Origin: Glaciecola sp. 33A
Lineage (GTDB): Bacteria; Pseudomonadota; Gammaproteobacteria; Enterobacterales; Alteromonadaceae
NCBI RefSeq assembly: GCF_002836745.1
Contig: NZ_PJAR01000044.1
Span: 124,001-188,000, forward strand
Reading direction: 5' to 3'
DNA length: 64,000 bases
Shown here in pieces: positions 24,434 through 34,174 of this stretch; position 1 is the first letter of the stretch; each line of letters starts with the position of its first letter. Under the pieces are notes generated by a model. The model made no database searches. It was not told the DNA's origin and saw only the letters and a list, made by a program, of their open reading frames with translations. A program made the position numbers and the translations under genes.

Positions 24434-26659
24434 TTACAGCGCTTGGTCAACAGTTTCTAAGGTGTCTGTTAGGCTTATTTTTAGCTTTGAGAGAATTTCT
24501 TGCTTATTTTCTTTGGACAAATTCTTTTGATGTACCTGCATAAATAACGCATACAATTGTGTTGAAGCATCTATATTTAACTTACCTAATTGATAGTAAA
24601 TACTTGCAGCGGCGCTAACAAAAGTTCGTTTATTATCAATAAACTGGCTGCAGCGTAAATAGTGAATAGCGGCAGATGCTGTGTGTTCATCTAACAATAC
24701 GTTAGGTTCTACGCGTTGCTGAATAACGATTTGAGTCAGTAAAAACGAGTTAATGTTTTGGCTATTTTTTAATAGGTGATTTAAGAAGTAGTCTATATCG
24801 TTTATTGCTACATTACGGTAAGAATTAAAAGTATCGTATGCGCGTGCAGTTAATGTCATGAACATAATGCCACTGTGTTCACCGCTGGATGTATCTCTTC
24901 GAGCGCCAATTTTTAATAGTGTAAAAGCTTGCGATTGCCAAAAGGAGGAGAGCTCACTAGTTAAACCAAACGACGTGGATAAGAAGTCAACCTCACTTTG
25001 CTCTGCCGACATTCTAATTTCTTTTAGCAATATTTTACCAAGTCCCAATCGCCGGAGCTCTGGCTTGACTGCAATGCGACTAATGCGCCAACTGTTGGCT
25101 GCCATAAACCATCCATCACAGAACGTCATCGCTAGATTTTGAGCAACTAAATGTCCGTTAACCCTTCGTTGTGAACATATGACCCCAGCTAATAATGAGT
25201 CGTTTTTGCAAAATGTAATTTTGCCTTCCTGTACAATAATAGCAACCGCAGAAATTGCAAGGCTAGGCGCATTAATGTCAGCATTGTTTGTCAGCACCAT
25301 AATATGTTGCTCAGATGCATCAAGAATTCGCATTAAATCATCAGGAGTGGTTTGGTAGTGACTCTGTATCAGCAAATTAAATACTTGACCCAATATTTGC
25401 TCATTTTTAATGAGCCACGGTTTATTCAATTGATGACAGTATGAGTTAGCGAGTTCCATCTGTGTGTTGTGCAATACGGGGTCAGCGGGTGACGCCACTT
25501 GCTTACTCTGAGTTGCAGTGTCTTTTACAAAGGGGGCAAATATAAGACTAAATACAGTTTCTAAACTATCCTCGTTATACCAACGCAATGGGCTGTGTAA
25601 TTCAACACAAGTCAGTGTATTAGTCAGCGTTTGAAGCTTAGGTAAAACACGTATTTTAAAACCTAGCCCACTTCCTTCGTATCCAGCAAGCGTAGTTGCC
25701 ATAATAACGTGAGCAAAGTTTTGACAGGCATATAACACAATTGATGGGGCGATTGCGGCAGCTTCATCTACGATTAATAGAGCAGTCCTTGGCAAGTTGG
25801 CTAATTGATCTGGTGCAATAAACGCCAGTTCAAGTTTGACACCGTGATGAGTAATATTAGCTGTATCAAGATTCGAATTCGCTATGGCATACTTATATTC
25901 TATTTGTGCTCGTTGCGCGTTATTAATATGTGGGGCGGTGATATAAATAACCGTATCCTCGCGTTGAACAGCTAATGCAGCGGCTATTTTCCCCAACAAC
26001 GTGGACTTCCCTCTACCGCGTTTAGCGGTTATAAGTGCAATTGATTTATTGTATTTTACATTGTTTAATACCGATTTGAATGCCATTTCCTGTTGCGACG
26101 TTAAGACGCCTAGTAGCGGGTCATGCCGCGTATTTTGCCTCGCATAAGCGAAGGGCAGATGTGCCGTGTTTGGGGTTATGTAGGCAACATTCATGTCTTT
26201 GAACAAAATTCCTTTCATTCTTGAAATGAATAGACTTGTTGCATGCTCAGTGTTGTAGCTAAAAGCAATACCTGAATGCGCAGCCTCATAATGTTGCCAT
26301 TCTTTTAAGTCCGGACACATGATAACGAGTAAACCAGATTTACCAATAGTACCTTCTACCGCATAAACAGCGCTGGGCTTAAGACCATCGAAAGCATTGT
26401 AAATGACGAGTGCATACTCAGTCCCTAATTGCTGTTTATATTGAGATATTTGGCACGAAGTAACAAAATTTAATTCCGCGTTATTATCAAAACTCAAGAC
26501 AGCATTACTTAGCAACAATGAAGGACTTGTTGCTTGTGTAAGCAGATATTCGGTTTGCCGTTGACACCAATCTCGGTCGCCAGAAACTAGCAATAATTGT
26601 CTATGACTTGGTTGCTGTTGTCTTTGTACTAACCAATCAATTATTAATTTGCCTGTCAA
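24434..26659 (-). CDS. tmcA: tRNA(Met) cytidine acetyltransferase TmcA
   Basis: This 741-residue protein (E. coli TmcA 671) has an N-terminal domain, a RecD-like helicase core with Walker A ITAKRGRGKST (about residues 211-220) and Walker B LLIVDEAAAI, then a GNAT domain with RRLGLGKILLKEI, and a tRNA-binding tail. It makes N4-acetylcytidine at the wobble position (C34) of elongator tRNA-Met, using acetyl-CoA and ATP. The extra 70 residues are in the C-terminal tail. It is divergent from the thioesterase gene; the gap is only 64 bases, so promoters overlap. Confidence 0.92.
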   Translation of the reverse strand: MTGKLIIDWLVQRQQQPSHRQLLLVSGDRDWCQRQTEYLLTQATSPSLLLSNAVLSFDNNAELNFVTSCQISQYKQQLGTEYALVIYNAFDGLKPSAVYAVEGTIGKSGLLVIMCPDLKEWQHYEAAHSGIAFSYNTEHATSLFISRMKGILFKDMNVAYITPNTAHLPFAYARQNTRHDPLLGVLTSQQEMAFKSVLNNVKYNKSIALITAKRGRGKSTLLGKIAAALAVQREDTVIYITAPHINNAQRAQIEYKYAIANSNLDTANITHHGVKLELAFIAPDQLANLPRTALLIVDEAAAIAPSIVLYACQNFAHVIMATTLAGYEGSGLGFKIRVLPKLQTLTNTLTCVELHSPLRWYNEDSLETVFSLIFAPFVKDTATQSKQVASPADPVLHNTQMELANSYCHQLNKPWLIKNEQILGQVFNLLIQSHYQTTPDDLMRILDASEQHIMVLTNNADINAPSLAISAVAIIVQEGKITFCKNDSLLAGVICSQRRVNGHLVAQNLAMTFCDGWFMAANSWRISRIAVKPELRRLGLGKILLKEIRMSAEQSEVDFLSTSFGLTSELSSFWQSQAFTLLKIGARRDTSSGEHSGIMFMTLTARAYDTFNSYRNVAINDIDYFLNHLLKNSQNINSFLLTQIVIQQRVEPNVLLDEHTASAAIHYLRCSQFIDNKRTFVSAAASIYYQLGKLNIDASTQLYALFMQVHQKNLSKENKQEILSKLKISLTDTLETVDQAL

Positions 26660-26723
26660 TCTGCGTGCTCTCTTTTATAATGGGTATTACGAACCTGTTT
26701 ATTCTACATTGATAAGGAAAAGA

Positions 26724-27137
26724 ATGCGTTTTTTATCCAGACGTTTAGTAATGCCAAGTGATTTGAATTATGCGAATGCTTTGTTCGGTGGAAGGGCACT
26801 AGAGTGGATTGACGAAGAGGCTGCGATCTATGCTATCTGTCAATTGGAAACAAACTGTTTAGTGACTAAGCATATTGGCGAAATATCATTCGAATCACCA
26901 GCCACTCAGGGCGACATAGTTGAATTTGGATTAGCCACCAAAAAAGTGGGTAGAACATCAATTACAGTCACTTGTTTAGTGAGAAATAAAGCAACAAAAA
27001 AAACCATCTGTTTTGCGGATGATATTGTATTTGTAAGAGTAGACCCGATAACCAGGATGCCTGTCGAGCATGGTAAAACAATGGAAGGCTTGTTATTACA
27101 AACAGAACAGGAAATGAGAGCGTTAAATATGGAGTAG
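26724..27137 (+). CDS. Hotdog-fold acyl-CoA thioesterase
   Basis: The start was placed at ATG 26724 (AAGGAAAAG upstream), giving 137 residues; an upstream in-frame ATG at 26649 overlaps the divergent tmcA start. The protein has the hotdog motif NALFGGRALEWIDEEAAI (family motif N-x-x-GG-x-L-x-W-x-D) and FESPATQGDIVEFG. This is the YciA/BFIT type that hydrolyses acyl-CoA, with a catalytic aspartate in the WIDEE segment. The acyl chain preference cannot be read. Confidence 0.85.
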   Translation: MRFLSRRLVMPSDLNYANALFGGRALEWIDEEAAIYAICQLETNCLVTKHIGEISFESPATQGDIVEFGLATKKVGRTSITVTCLVRNKATKKTICFADDIVFVRVDPITRMPVEHGKTMEGLLLQTEQEMRALNME

Positions 27138-27267
27138 GGTAGGATTCTCTAATAAGGTAGAAGAAGGTTGCGAGCGTTTTCAGTATGCCTGTTTTGTAAT
27201 AATCATGTTAATTTGAGATTACATTATAAAATTTAGTCAAACGACAGTTTTATATTCTATTTTTAAT

Positions 27268-27276
27268 TGGTATGAT
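27268..27276 (+). promoter_or_regulatory. Extended -10 promoter of thiamine operon
   Basis: TGG-TATGAT is an extended -10 element (TGn-TATAAT) 31 bases before the TPP aptamer. The -35 region is poor, as is normal for extended -10 promoters. Confidence 0.5.
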
Positions 27277-27306
27277 ATCCACTGATGCGAGATTAAAATC
27301 GCATTT

Positions 27307-27392
27307 AACCAAGGGGTGCAGCTGTTTGCTGCTGAGATTCCATTGAGAACCCTTATTTACCTGATCCGGTTAGTACCGGCGTAGGAATGGTT
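27307..27392 (+). promoter_or_regulatory. TPP riboswitch (THI box)
   Basis: The conserved core is complete: GGGGTGC (27313-27319), CTGAGAT (27332-27338), ACCTGATCCGG (27359-27369) and GCGTAGGAA (27379-27387). AACCA (27307-27311) pairs with TGGTT (27388-27392) to form P1. It lies 63 bases ahead of a TonB-dependent receptor gene and controls it according to thiamine pyrophosphate. Confidence 0.95.
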
Positions 27393-27426
27393 GTATAAAC
27401 ACATCAATTACCTGCTCCAACTCCGG

Positions 27427-27450
27427 CTCTTTTCTACCGATATGAAGAGA
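27427..27450 (+). promoter_or_regulatory. Likely RBS-sequestering hairpin
   Basis: CTCTT (27427-27431) can pair with AAGAG (27445-27449), the ribosome-binding site (AAGAGA, 5 bases before ATG 27456). A stem of this kind is the expected expression platform for a translation-controlling TPP riboswitch; no T-run follows. The switch mechanism is inferred. Confidence 0.45.
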
Positions 27451-27455
27451 ACCAC

Positions 27456-29645
27456 ATGAAGAATACAAAAACGCTAAATCAATTATCTGAAGTAACAACA
27501 ACAATCCATTACAGAAAATCATTTACAGTAAATCGAATTGCTAGTGCAATAACACTTGCCGTGTTAAGTGTGGGTATGAGCCTTACGGCGATCGCGAAAC
27601 CCGCTGAAAATATGACTTTAAATCCGGATGCTTCTTCTAGTGCGGCCGCAAATAATGGCATTGAACGCATAATAGTCACATCCGATTTTGGTCAACGTAG
27701 TCCTGATAATCTAGCCAGTAGCGTTGTCGTTATTAGTGAGCAATTGTTAGATTTACGCCAAGCTGAACACCTAGAAGATATTGTTGGCATCGTACCTAAC
27801 CTGAATTTTAGCAGTGGTGCTTCACGCGGCAAATTCATTCAAATTAGAGGGATAGGTGAGCGCAGTTTATTTGCCGAACCAATTAACGCGTCGGTCGCTC
27901 TTGTTGTTGATGAAATTAATTTTTCCGGATTAGGCGGCTTAGGTGCGCTATTTGACGTTCAACAAGTGGAAGTGCTGTCTGGACCACAATCAACTGGATT
28001 TGGTGCGACAGGATTGGCTGGCATTATTAAAGTAGTCAGCAACACCGCGACTGATAGCCAAGAAGGTTATTTGCAAGGAAGTTTCGCAGAATACAATACG
28101 CAACGATATAGCGCCGCCTATTCTAACCAAATAGTAGACGGTTTAAACGCGCGTATTGCTATGCAGCACGTTAAGAGCGATGGTTTTGTAGAAAATATTT
28201 ACTTAAACCGCGACGACACGAATAATATTGACGAGTTTAATACCAAACTTGCAGTCGACTATGTTTTGTCAGAGACAGCAGACCTTGAACTTAAGCTTTA
28301 TCATTTTGATGTCGACAACGGTTATGATGCGTTTTCATTGGACAACGACAACAAAACACGTTCCGATGAGCCAGGCTTCGATCGCACCGAAACACAAGCT
28401 GCAAGTATTAAGTACATACAAGACTTAGGAGAACACTCGTTTACTCTTTCGCTTACTACTTTAAATGCTGATCTTGATTATGGTTACGATGAAGACTGGA
28501 CGTTTGTTGATTTTCATCCCGCAACGTATAGTTCGTTTGACCAGTATAAAAGAGAGGTACGTAACCAGACGGTAGACGCAAGATACGCTTCTACTGGTGC
28601 TAGCTCCCCCTGGGTAATCGGCTTTTATTATCAGCAAAGTGAGCAGGATCTTACTCGAATCTATACTTATGCAGCTGCAGATTTTACCAGTCTCTATGAA
28701 CCGAACTCAATTGCCATATATGGTGAACGTAGTTGGCAATTATCTGAACCATTGTCAATTACAGCAGGTGCAAGAGTAGAGAAGTTTGATGCCGATTATG
28801 TCGATAGTAATAATTTTGTTGAAGTACTCGACGATAGCTTATTGGCAGGTAAATTAACGGCGAGCTATGCACTGCAAAAAGCGACATTCTATTCCAGTAT
28901 TTCGCGTTCTTATAAGGCAGGGGGATTTAATGCAGATGAGCGGGTCTCGGATCAAGACCGATTATATTCTCCAGAATATAACTGGAATTATGAGCTTGGT
29001 ATTAAAGGTAAAATAGACACCTCAAGTGGTATTAAAGCAAATTTATCGCTTACTTTCTTCTATATGCAACGAGAAGATGCTCAGGTGAGTGATTTCTCTG
29101 TGTTGAATAGAGAGGATGGCAGCGGTGCAGTTGAATTCGTCGATGTCATTGGAAATGCAGATACTGGCATTAACAAGGGTATTGAAGTCTCAAGCAATTG
29201 GCAATTAAACGACCGACTGAGTGCTGTAGTCAACGTCGGTTATCTTGACGCAACCTTTGGCAATTATCAGCTTGTCGATGGCAGTTTTGTAGATAAACAA
29301 TTACAAGCTCAGGCACCTAAAATAACCTTCTATACGTCCACTAGTTATGAAATCACTGACAACATTACTTGGGCAGTTGAATTTGAAGGCAAGGACCGTC
29401 ATCGTTTTTCTGTTGGGCATGATGACCGAGCTCCATTCACTGCGGTATTTAATACCGAAGTTAATTGGCAAGAAGGAAACATACTAGTGCAGCTATGGGC
29501 CAAGAATATATTTGATAGGGAACTACCTACAAGAGGTTTTGGTGGTTTCAATAATGACCCAAGAGATGGTTACAGCGGGTCAAAGCCATACTATCAATTT
29601 GGTCAGGAGCGCCAACTTGGTGTGACTGCAACCTACCGTTTTTAA
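27456..29645 (+). CDS. TonB-dependent receptor, likely thiamine
   Basis: This 729-residue outer-membrane receptor has a long signal segment with a hydrophobic core IASAITLAVLSVGMSLTAIA (about 28-47). A possible TonB box ERIIVTS lies near residue 70, followed by a plug domain (LEDIVGIVPNLNFSSGASRGKFIQIRGIG and VDEINFSGLGG). The beta-barrel ends in the aromatic F (LGVTATYRF). Control by the TPP riboswitch and the three genes downstream indicate thiamine or a thiamine derivative as ligand. Energy would come from a TonB system, possibly the one at 19-24 kb. Confidence 0.88.
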   Translation: MKNTKTLNQLSEVTTTIHYRKSFTVNRIASAITLAVLSVGMSLTAIAKPAENMTLNPDASSSAAANNGIERIIVTSDFGQRSPDNLASSVVVISEQLLDLRQAEHLEDIVGIVPNLNFSSGASRGKFIQIRGIGERSLFAEPINASVALVVDEINFSGLGGLGALFDVQQVEVLSGPQSTGFGATGLAGIIKVVSNTATDSQEGYLQGSFAEYNTQRYSAAYSNQIVDGLNARIAMQHVKSDGFVENIYLNRDDTNNIDEFNTKLAVDYVLSETADLELKLYHFDVDNGYDAFSLDNDNKTRSDEPGFDRTETQAASIKYIQDLGEHSFTLSLTTLNADLDYGYDEDWTFVDFHPATYSSFDQYKREVRNQTVDARYASTGASSPWVIGFYYQQSEQDLTRIYTYAAADFTSLYEPNSIAIYGERSWQLSEPLSITAGARVEKFDADYVDSNNFVEVLDDSLLAGKLTASYALQKATFYSSISRSYKAGGFNADERVSDQDRLYSPEYNWNYELGIKGKIDTSSGIKANLSLTFFYMQREDAQVSDFSVLNREDGSGAVEFVDVIGNADTGINKGIEVSSNWQLNDRLSAVVNVGYLDATFGNYQLVDGSFVDKQLQAQAPKITFYTSTSYEITDNITWAVEFEGKDRHRFSVGHDDRAPFTAVFNTEVNWQEGNILVQLWAKNIFDRELPTRGFGGFNNDPRDGYSGSKPYYQFGQERQLGVTATYRF

Positions 29646-29657
29646 AAGAGAGCTAAA

Positions 29658-29915
29658 ATGAAACTTGTCGTTGATATTTCTTTGTATCCATTAAATGAAA
29701 AGTACATAGCCCCTATAAAGGATTTCATTGATAGACTAAATGAAGACGCTAATCTTGAAACCACTACGTCTGCAGCGAGCACTATTATTAGGGGTGAATA
29801 CGAGCATGTTATGGCTGTTTTAGGACGAGAGATGAAACAAACTTACAGTGAAACTGGCCAAGCCGTGTTCGTTTGTAAGTTTTTAAATGGTGACAAAATG
29901 GGCTCAGGTGAGTGA
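29658..29915 (+). CDS. Thiamine-binding protein, UPF0045/MTH1187-like
   Basis: This 85-residue ferredoxin-fold protein begins MKLVVDISLYPLNEKYIAPI and contains TTSAASTIIRGEYEHVMAVLGREM, like the small thiamine-binding MTH1187/YkoF family. It lies directly after the receptor with GAGAGC upstream, and its stop overlaps the pnuT start (GTGA). It may bind thiamine in the cytoplasm or hand it to the kinase; that step is inference. Confidence 0.8.
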   Translation: MKLVVDISLYPLNEKYIAPIKDFIDRLNEDANLETTTSAASTIIRGEYEHVMAVLGREMKQTYSETGQAVFVCKFLNGDKMGSGE

Positions 29916-30520
29916 CTGAGTTTTTCGATATAACCGCGCAGCAATTCCAGCAACAGAGTTTGTTGGAATTGATTGCGGTGGCGCTCTCTGTGCTATACGT
30001 TATTTTGGCAGCAAGACAAAATATATGGTGTTGGCCTTGCGCTTTTGTCAGTACTATCATTTTTGTTTATTTATTTTGGGAAGTCACTTTGGTTTTTCAA
30101 ATGCTATTAAACTTTTATTATATCGTGATGGCGGTTGTCGGTTTTTTTAGTTGGAAGGAAGTAAAAGATAAACCGACGTTGGCTATTACTCGTGTGGACG
30201 TCAGAGTTCACCTACTATTGATTGGTGTTGGTGTTGCTGCCACGCTTTTATTAGTTAAAGTTGGCGAACGTTGGTTCTTTGGAGATTGGGTATGGCTAGA
30301 TGCAGGAACGGCGGTATTTTCTGTCATTGCGACGGTAATGACAGCACGTAAGAAAATTGATAATTGGGTTTATTGGTTAGTTGTTAATCCTGCCAGTGCG
30401 TATTTAATGTTTCAGAGCGGGCTCTACTTGGTCTGTCTATTGATGTTTTTATACACGGCTATGTCAATTTATGGATTTTTAAATTGGCGTAAAAGTTTAA
30501 CATCAGAGTTGGCCGTTTAG
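29912..30520 (+). CDS. pnuT: PnuC-family thiamine transporter PnuT
   Basis: This 202-residue integral membrane protein starts at GTG 29912. It has about seven spans and PnuC family motifs: NIWCWPCAFVSTIIFVYLFWEV and the C-terminal MSIYGFLNW. PnuC relatives carry nicotinamide riboside, while those in TPP-regulated operons (PnuT) carry thiamine across the inner membrane by facilitated diffusion. The riboswitch and the neighbouring binding protein, receptor and kinase identify it as PnuT. The downstream kinase starts at base 30520, overlapping the stop by one base. Confidence 0.86.
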   Translation: MTEFFDITAQQFQQQSLLELIAVALSVLYVILAARQNIWCWPCAFVSTIIFVYLFWEVTLVFQMLLNFYYIVMAVVGFFSWKEVKDKPTLAITRVDVRVHLLLIGVGVAATLLLVKVGERWFFGDWVWLDAGTAVFSVIATVMTARKKIDNWVYWLVVNPASAYLMFQSGLYLVCLLMFLYTAMSIYGFLNWRKSLTSELAV

Positions 30521-31314
30521 TGCAAAATGATGAGTTAATTAGATTATTAAAAACGCCTCTTGGTTTAACTGATGATGCAATTGTGTATCCGTTATCGGGT
30601 GGCGCAATTAATCGCTCTTACTATCTGGATGACGATCCTAACGAATTTATGGTGAAGGAGTTTCTCGGTGAAAGCTCGCTTTGCATCGACCGTCAGGAAC
30701 GCTTTGAATTACAATTAATTCTGTGGAAAAAAAAATTAGCTCCCAAACCCATCTATTTATCATCTGATACAGGTATTTACGTTGAGCAATGGATAAAGCA
30801 GCATACAAGTCAACTGTTGTTAGTCTTTGATGAGCGGCATATAAATACCTTAGCTACTGCACTGACGCGCGTGCATAAGAGTAAGATAAAAGCCAAATTG
30901 ATTGATTTACCAAAACAGTGGCATCAGTATTTGACGACGTTGGTAAGTCCATCCCTCTGTCTAGTTAAAGAGGTTACAACAGAAACTGAAAAATGGATTA
31001 CAGGAATAGAATTGGCCTCTCATGACCAGGTTTTTTGCCACAATGACCTTGCATGGGCGCATTTGTGTGTGCCGACTAAAATAATTCTTGATTGGGAATA
31101 TGCAGGTATTGGAAATCGCTATTTTGATATTCTTTCATGCGCTAAGGTAAATAGTCTTAATATTCAACAGCACGACTTGCTGTTAACTGCTTACGCTAAA
31201 CAAAATAATATTCCTATCAATGAAGTCTATGACGGCTGCTTGCAGCAGGCCAGTTTCATGGAATTAACTTACCAATTGTGGCATCAAGCGGTTGGTATAA
31301 CGTCTAAAAATTAA
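30520..31314 (+). CDS. Aminoglycoside/choline/thiamine kinase-like protein
   Basis: This 264-residue phosphotransferase starts at GTG 30520 (TAGTG overlap with pnuT). It contains the APH/choline kinase catalytic motif VFCHNDLAWAHLCV (HxD-like HND) and the metal-binding ILDWEYAGIGNRYFDI (DxE/DFG equivalent). Its operon position after PnuT suggests a thiamine kinase (ThiK-like) that traps imported thiamine as thiamine monophosphate. That role is inferred from context; no experimental homologue could be checked. Confidence 0.7.
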   Translation: MQNDELIRLLKTPLGLTDDAIVYPLSGGAINRSYYLDDDPNEFMVKEFLGESSLCIDRQERFELQLILWKKKLAPKPIYLSSDTGIYVEQWIKQHTSQLLLVFDERHINTLATALTRVHKSKIKAKLIDLPKQWHQYLTTLVSPSLCLVKEVTTETEKWITGIELASHDQVFCHNDLAWAHLCVPTKIILDWEYAGIGNRYFDILSCAKVNSLNIQQHDLLLTAYAKQNNIPINEVYDGCLQQASFMELTYQLWHQAVGITSKN

Positions 31315-31383
31315 GCTGTCATTCAATTGATGTCATAAAATTCTTTCTTTTTTCATTCGTCAACGTATACTCTGCTTGACTGC

Positions 31384-31460
31384 AGGGGTGTAGTTCCAAT
31401 TGGTAGAACAGCGGTCTCCAAAACCGATGGCTGGGGGTTCGAGTCCCTCCACCCCTGCCA
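31384..31460 (+). tRNA. tRNA-Trp (CCA)
   Basis: The cloverleaf can be read: acceptor AGGGGTG / CACCCCT, D-arm with TTGGTAGAAC, anticodon loop CTCCAAA (CCA, Trp), T-arm GGTTCGAGTCC, and the encoded 3' CCA. It stands alone between the thiamine operon and holD. Confidence 0.96.
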
Positions 31461-31598
31461 ATTTCTTCTTCTTCCTGTTTGATTTGGCTATTTTGTAATC
31501 ACTCATCATTTTAGCTACAAAAACCTTTTATCAAATTCAGATTTTGGCTATGCTTAGTCGACGCAATAATTGAGCAAAAAATTTAAAGGGTAGCCACA

Positions 31599-32009
31599 TT
31601 GTATTCGCCAAGACCGAGTCTACTACAATCTAACAACAGTGCATTTGAAGAACGAGCTTTGAACGAAACAGCTTTGAACGATTATCAAAAGGCAACGTTG
31701 CAAGCGATGGGTATCGTATTGTATGAACTGCGCGAAAATCCTCGCGCTGCTGAATTGAATAATCCTGCCATTGAGCAGGTTAATTTCATTGATCAAACCG
31801 ACACATTTATCAAACAAATATTGGCCGTTTTTAACGTCACTAGCATTGCCGAACTGGGGTTTACTTGGCAAATTCAGGATAGTGAGACGATTATGTTGAA
31901 AGATAATATACTCATTTCACCCGATGCAAAGGCATTGACATCACCGCTGTTGAAAAAACAGTTATGGGAAACACTACAAGATCTGTTCAAGACACAAGAA
32001 TGGTCGTAA
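31599..32009 (+). CDS. holD: DNA polymerase III psi subunit, HolD-like
   Basis: This 136-residue protein starts at TTG 31599, chosen because AAGGG lies 8 bases upstream and no ATG is near. The C-terminal segment ILISPDAKALTSPLLKKQLWETL resembles the SP-L--P--K--LW motif of psi subunits, and LNDYQKATLQAMGIVLYELR resembles the HolD N-terminal helix that starts with a conserved Q-LGI. It connects the clamp loader to SSB through chi. The order holD-rimI-prfC is conserved in gammaproteobacteria and strongly supports the call, although HolD sequences diverge widely. Confidence 0.78.
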   Translation: MYSPRPSLLQSNNSAFEERALNETALNDYQKATLQAMGIVLYELRENPRAAELNNPAIEQVNFIDQTDTFIKQILAVFNVTSIAELGFTWQIQDSETIMLKDNILISPDAKALTSPLLKKQLWETLQDLFKTQEWS

Positions 32010-32485
32010 TATCAGCGTTTACTGAAGCAGAGGTTGCGCTTGCTTATTGCATTTTTAAAACTGATAGAGTGAATCCTTGGGCTTATAGTACCTTTGAAAA
32101 AAGTGCCTTAAACAGTATTTCTTTAGTTGCCAAAAAAAACGAAATTACGATTGGCTTCGTTTTGTTGTCGAGTGTTTTAGATGAATTAACGATCGAAGAT
32201 ATCACAGTGCAAGTTAATGAGCGAAACAAGGGGATCGGTCGACAACTAATTCAATCATCGTTTATCCTAGCGACCCAAATGCGGCAAATTGTTATCTACC
32301 TAGAAGTGCGATTTAGCAACACGCCTGCTATTGAACTTTACCGTTCAATGGGATTTGAACTCATCGGTCAACGTAAAAATTATTACGAAACCGAAAGAGG
32401 TCAGGAACATGTGACACATATCAATAATAAAATTACAGTCATTGCGCCCCGAGAACATGCCTACATCATGAAAAAAGTCTTATAG
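32000..32485 (+). CDS. rimI: Ribosomal protein S18 alanine N-acetyltransferase
   Basis: The start ATG 32000 overlaps the end of holD by 10 bases; an earlier in-frame start at 31964 lies deeper inside holD and lengthens the protein beyond the family norm. The 161-residue GNAT enzyme has the acetyl-CoA motif VQVNERNKGIGRQLIQ (about residues 67-82) and LEVRFSNTPAIELYRSMGFELIGQRKNYY, the RimI signature. It acetylates the N-terminal alanine of S18. Confidence 0.88.
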   Translation: MVVISAFTEAEVALAYCIFKTDRVNPWAYSTFEKSALNSISLVAKKNEITIGFVLLSSVLDELTIEDITVQVNERNKGIGRQLIQSSFILATQMRQIVIYLEVRFSNTPAIELYRSMGFELIGQRKNYYETERGQEHVTHINNKITVIAPREHAYIMKKVL

Positions 32486-32584
32486 TCTTTATCTTCATTT
32501 AGTATTCAAAAAGAGTCTCGAAGAGGGTACAATTCTGGCCTTTGAATTTGCGTCCTTTAATTTACGCCAACTTAACGAGATATT

Positions 32585-34162
32585 ATGAGTTACCAAAGTG
32601 AGATAGAGAAACGTCGTACTTTTGCGATTATTTCTCACCCTGATGCGGGCAAAACCACTATTACAGAAAAAGTATTGTTGTTCGGAAATGCGATACAGGT
32701 TGCGGGCACGATCAAGGGTAAAAAATCTGGACAACACGCCAAATCTGATTGGATGGAAATGGAGAAAGAGCGGGGTATCTCGGTGACCACCTCGGTTATG
32801 CAGTTTCCATATCAAGATCGCTTGATTAACTTACTTGATACTCCAGGCCATGAAGACTTTTCAGAAGACACCTACAGAACATTAACTGCAGTTGATAGTT
32901 GCTTAATGGTTATTGATGCTGCAAAGGGTGTTGAGGCCCGCACAATCAAGCTTATGGAAGTCACTCGCTTGCGAGATACGCCAATTATCACCTTCATAAA
33001 TAAGTTAGACAGAGATACCAGAGATCCTATTGACTTGTTAGATGAAGTTGAAGATATCCTAAAGATTAAGTGTGCACCTATCACCTGGCCAATTGGCATG
33101 GGTAAAGAATTCAAAGGTGTTTATCACTTATTGCGTGACGAAACTATTTTGTATAAATCAGGTCAAGGCCACACCATTCAAGAAATAAAAACTATCAAAG
33201 GATTACATAATCCGGAGCTGGATACCGCAATAGGTTTTTATGCCAAAGAGTTGCGAGATATGTTGGAATTGGTACAGGGCGCATCCAACGAATTTGATCT
33301 AGAGGCCTTCTTGGCGGGTGAATTGACACCGGTTTACTTTGGTACAGCGTTAGGTAACTTTGGCGTTGACCACATGCTTGATGGCCTAATTGAATGGGCT
33401 CCAAAGCCACAGAGTAGAGAACATGATACCGGACGGGTCGACAGCAGCGACTCAAATTTCAGTGGTTTTATCTTTAAAATCCAAGCAAACATGGATCCTA
33501 AACATCGCGATAGAATTGCTTTTTGTCGTGTTGTATCGGGTAGATATGAGAAAGGCATGAAAATGTATCATAGTCGCATTGGTAAAGATGTGCGGATAGC
33601 GGATGCCGTGACTTTTTTAGCGGGCGATAGAAGCTTACTGCAAGAGGCTTTTGCCGGCGATATTATTGGTTTACATAACCATGGCTCGATCAAAATCGGA
33701 GACACATTCACTTCGGGTGAAAAATATCGATTTACAGGAATTCCTAACTTCGCTCCAGAATTGTTTAAGCGTATAAGACTGAGAGATCCTCTCAAACAAA
33801 AACAATTACAAAAAGGCTTAATCCAGCTCTCTGAAGAGGGCGCAGTGCAAGTATTTAGACCATTACAAAACAATGACTTAATTGTAGGTGCGGTAGGTGT
33901 TCTGCAATTTGACGTGGTGGTTTCTAGGCTCAAGGCAGAATACAACGTAGATGCCATTTATGAGGGCATTGCCGTTTCTACTGCGCGTTGGGTATATTGC
34001 GATGATGCCCGCAAGTTAGACGAATTTCGGCGCAAATCTGAGGTGAATTTAGCCTTAGACGGTGGTGGTAATTTGGCTTATATTGCACCAACAATGGTCA
34101 ATTTGTCTTTGTCGCAAGAGCGCTACCCACATATCCAATTCACCACTACCAGAGAACACTAG
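32585..34162 (+). CDS. prfC: Peptide chain release factor 3
   Basis: This 525-residue GTPase (E. coli RF3 529) has a G1 motif SHPDAGKT (residues 17-24), switch regions [12 protein letters not shown] and [14 protein letters not shown], and G4 NKLD. Domain II and the RF3-specific domain III follow. It recycles RF1 and RF2 off the ribosome after peptide release. RF2 is encoded by prfB 2.5 kb downstream. It starts at ATG 32585 after CGAGATATT. Confidence 0.96.
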   Translation: MSYQSEIEKRRTFAIISHPDAGKTTITEKVLLFGNAIQVAGTIKGKKSGQHAKSDWMEMEKERGISVTTSVMQFPYQDRLINLLDTPGHEDFSEDTYRTLTAVDSCLMVIDAAKGVEARTIKLMEVTRLRDTPIITFINKLDRDTRDPIDLLDEVEDILKIKCAPITWPIGMGKEFKGVYHLLRDETILYKSGQGHTIQEIKTIKGLHNPELDTAIGFYAKELRDMLELVQGASNEFDLEAFLAGELTPVYFGTALGNFGVDHMLDGLIEWAPKPQSREHDTGRVDSSDSNFSGFIFKIQANMDPKHRDRIAFCRVVSGRYEKGMKMYHSRIGKDVRIADAVTFLAGDRSLLQEAFAGDIIGLHNHGSIKIGDTFTSGEKYRFTGIPNFAPELFKRIRLRDPLKQKQLQKGLIQLSEEGAVQVFRPLQNNDLIVGAVGVLQFDVVVSRLKAEYNVDAIYEGIAVSTARWVYCDDARKLDEFRRKSEVNLALDGGGNLAYIAPTMVNLSLSQERYPHIQFTTTREH

Positions 34163-34174
34163 GTTTACTACAAT

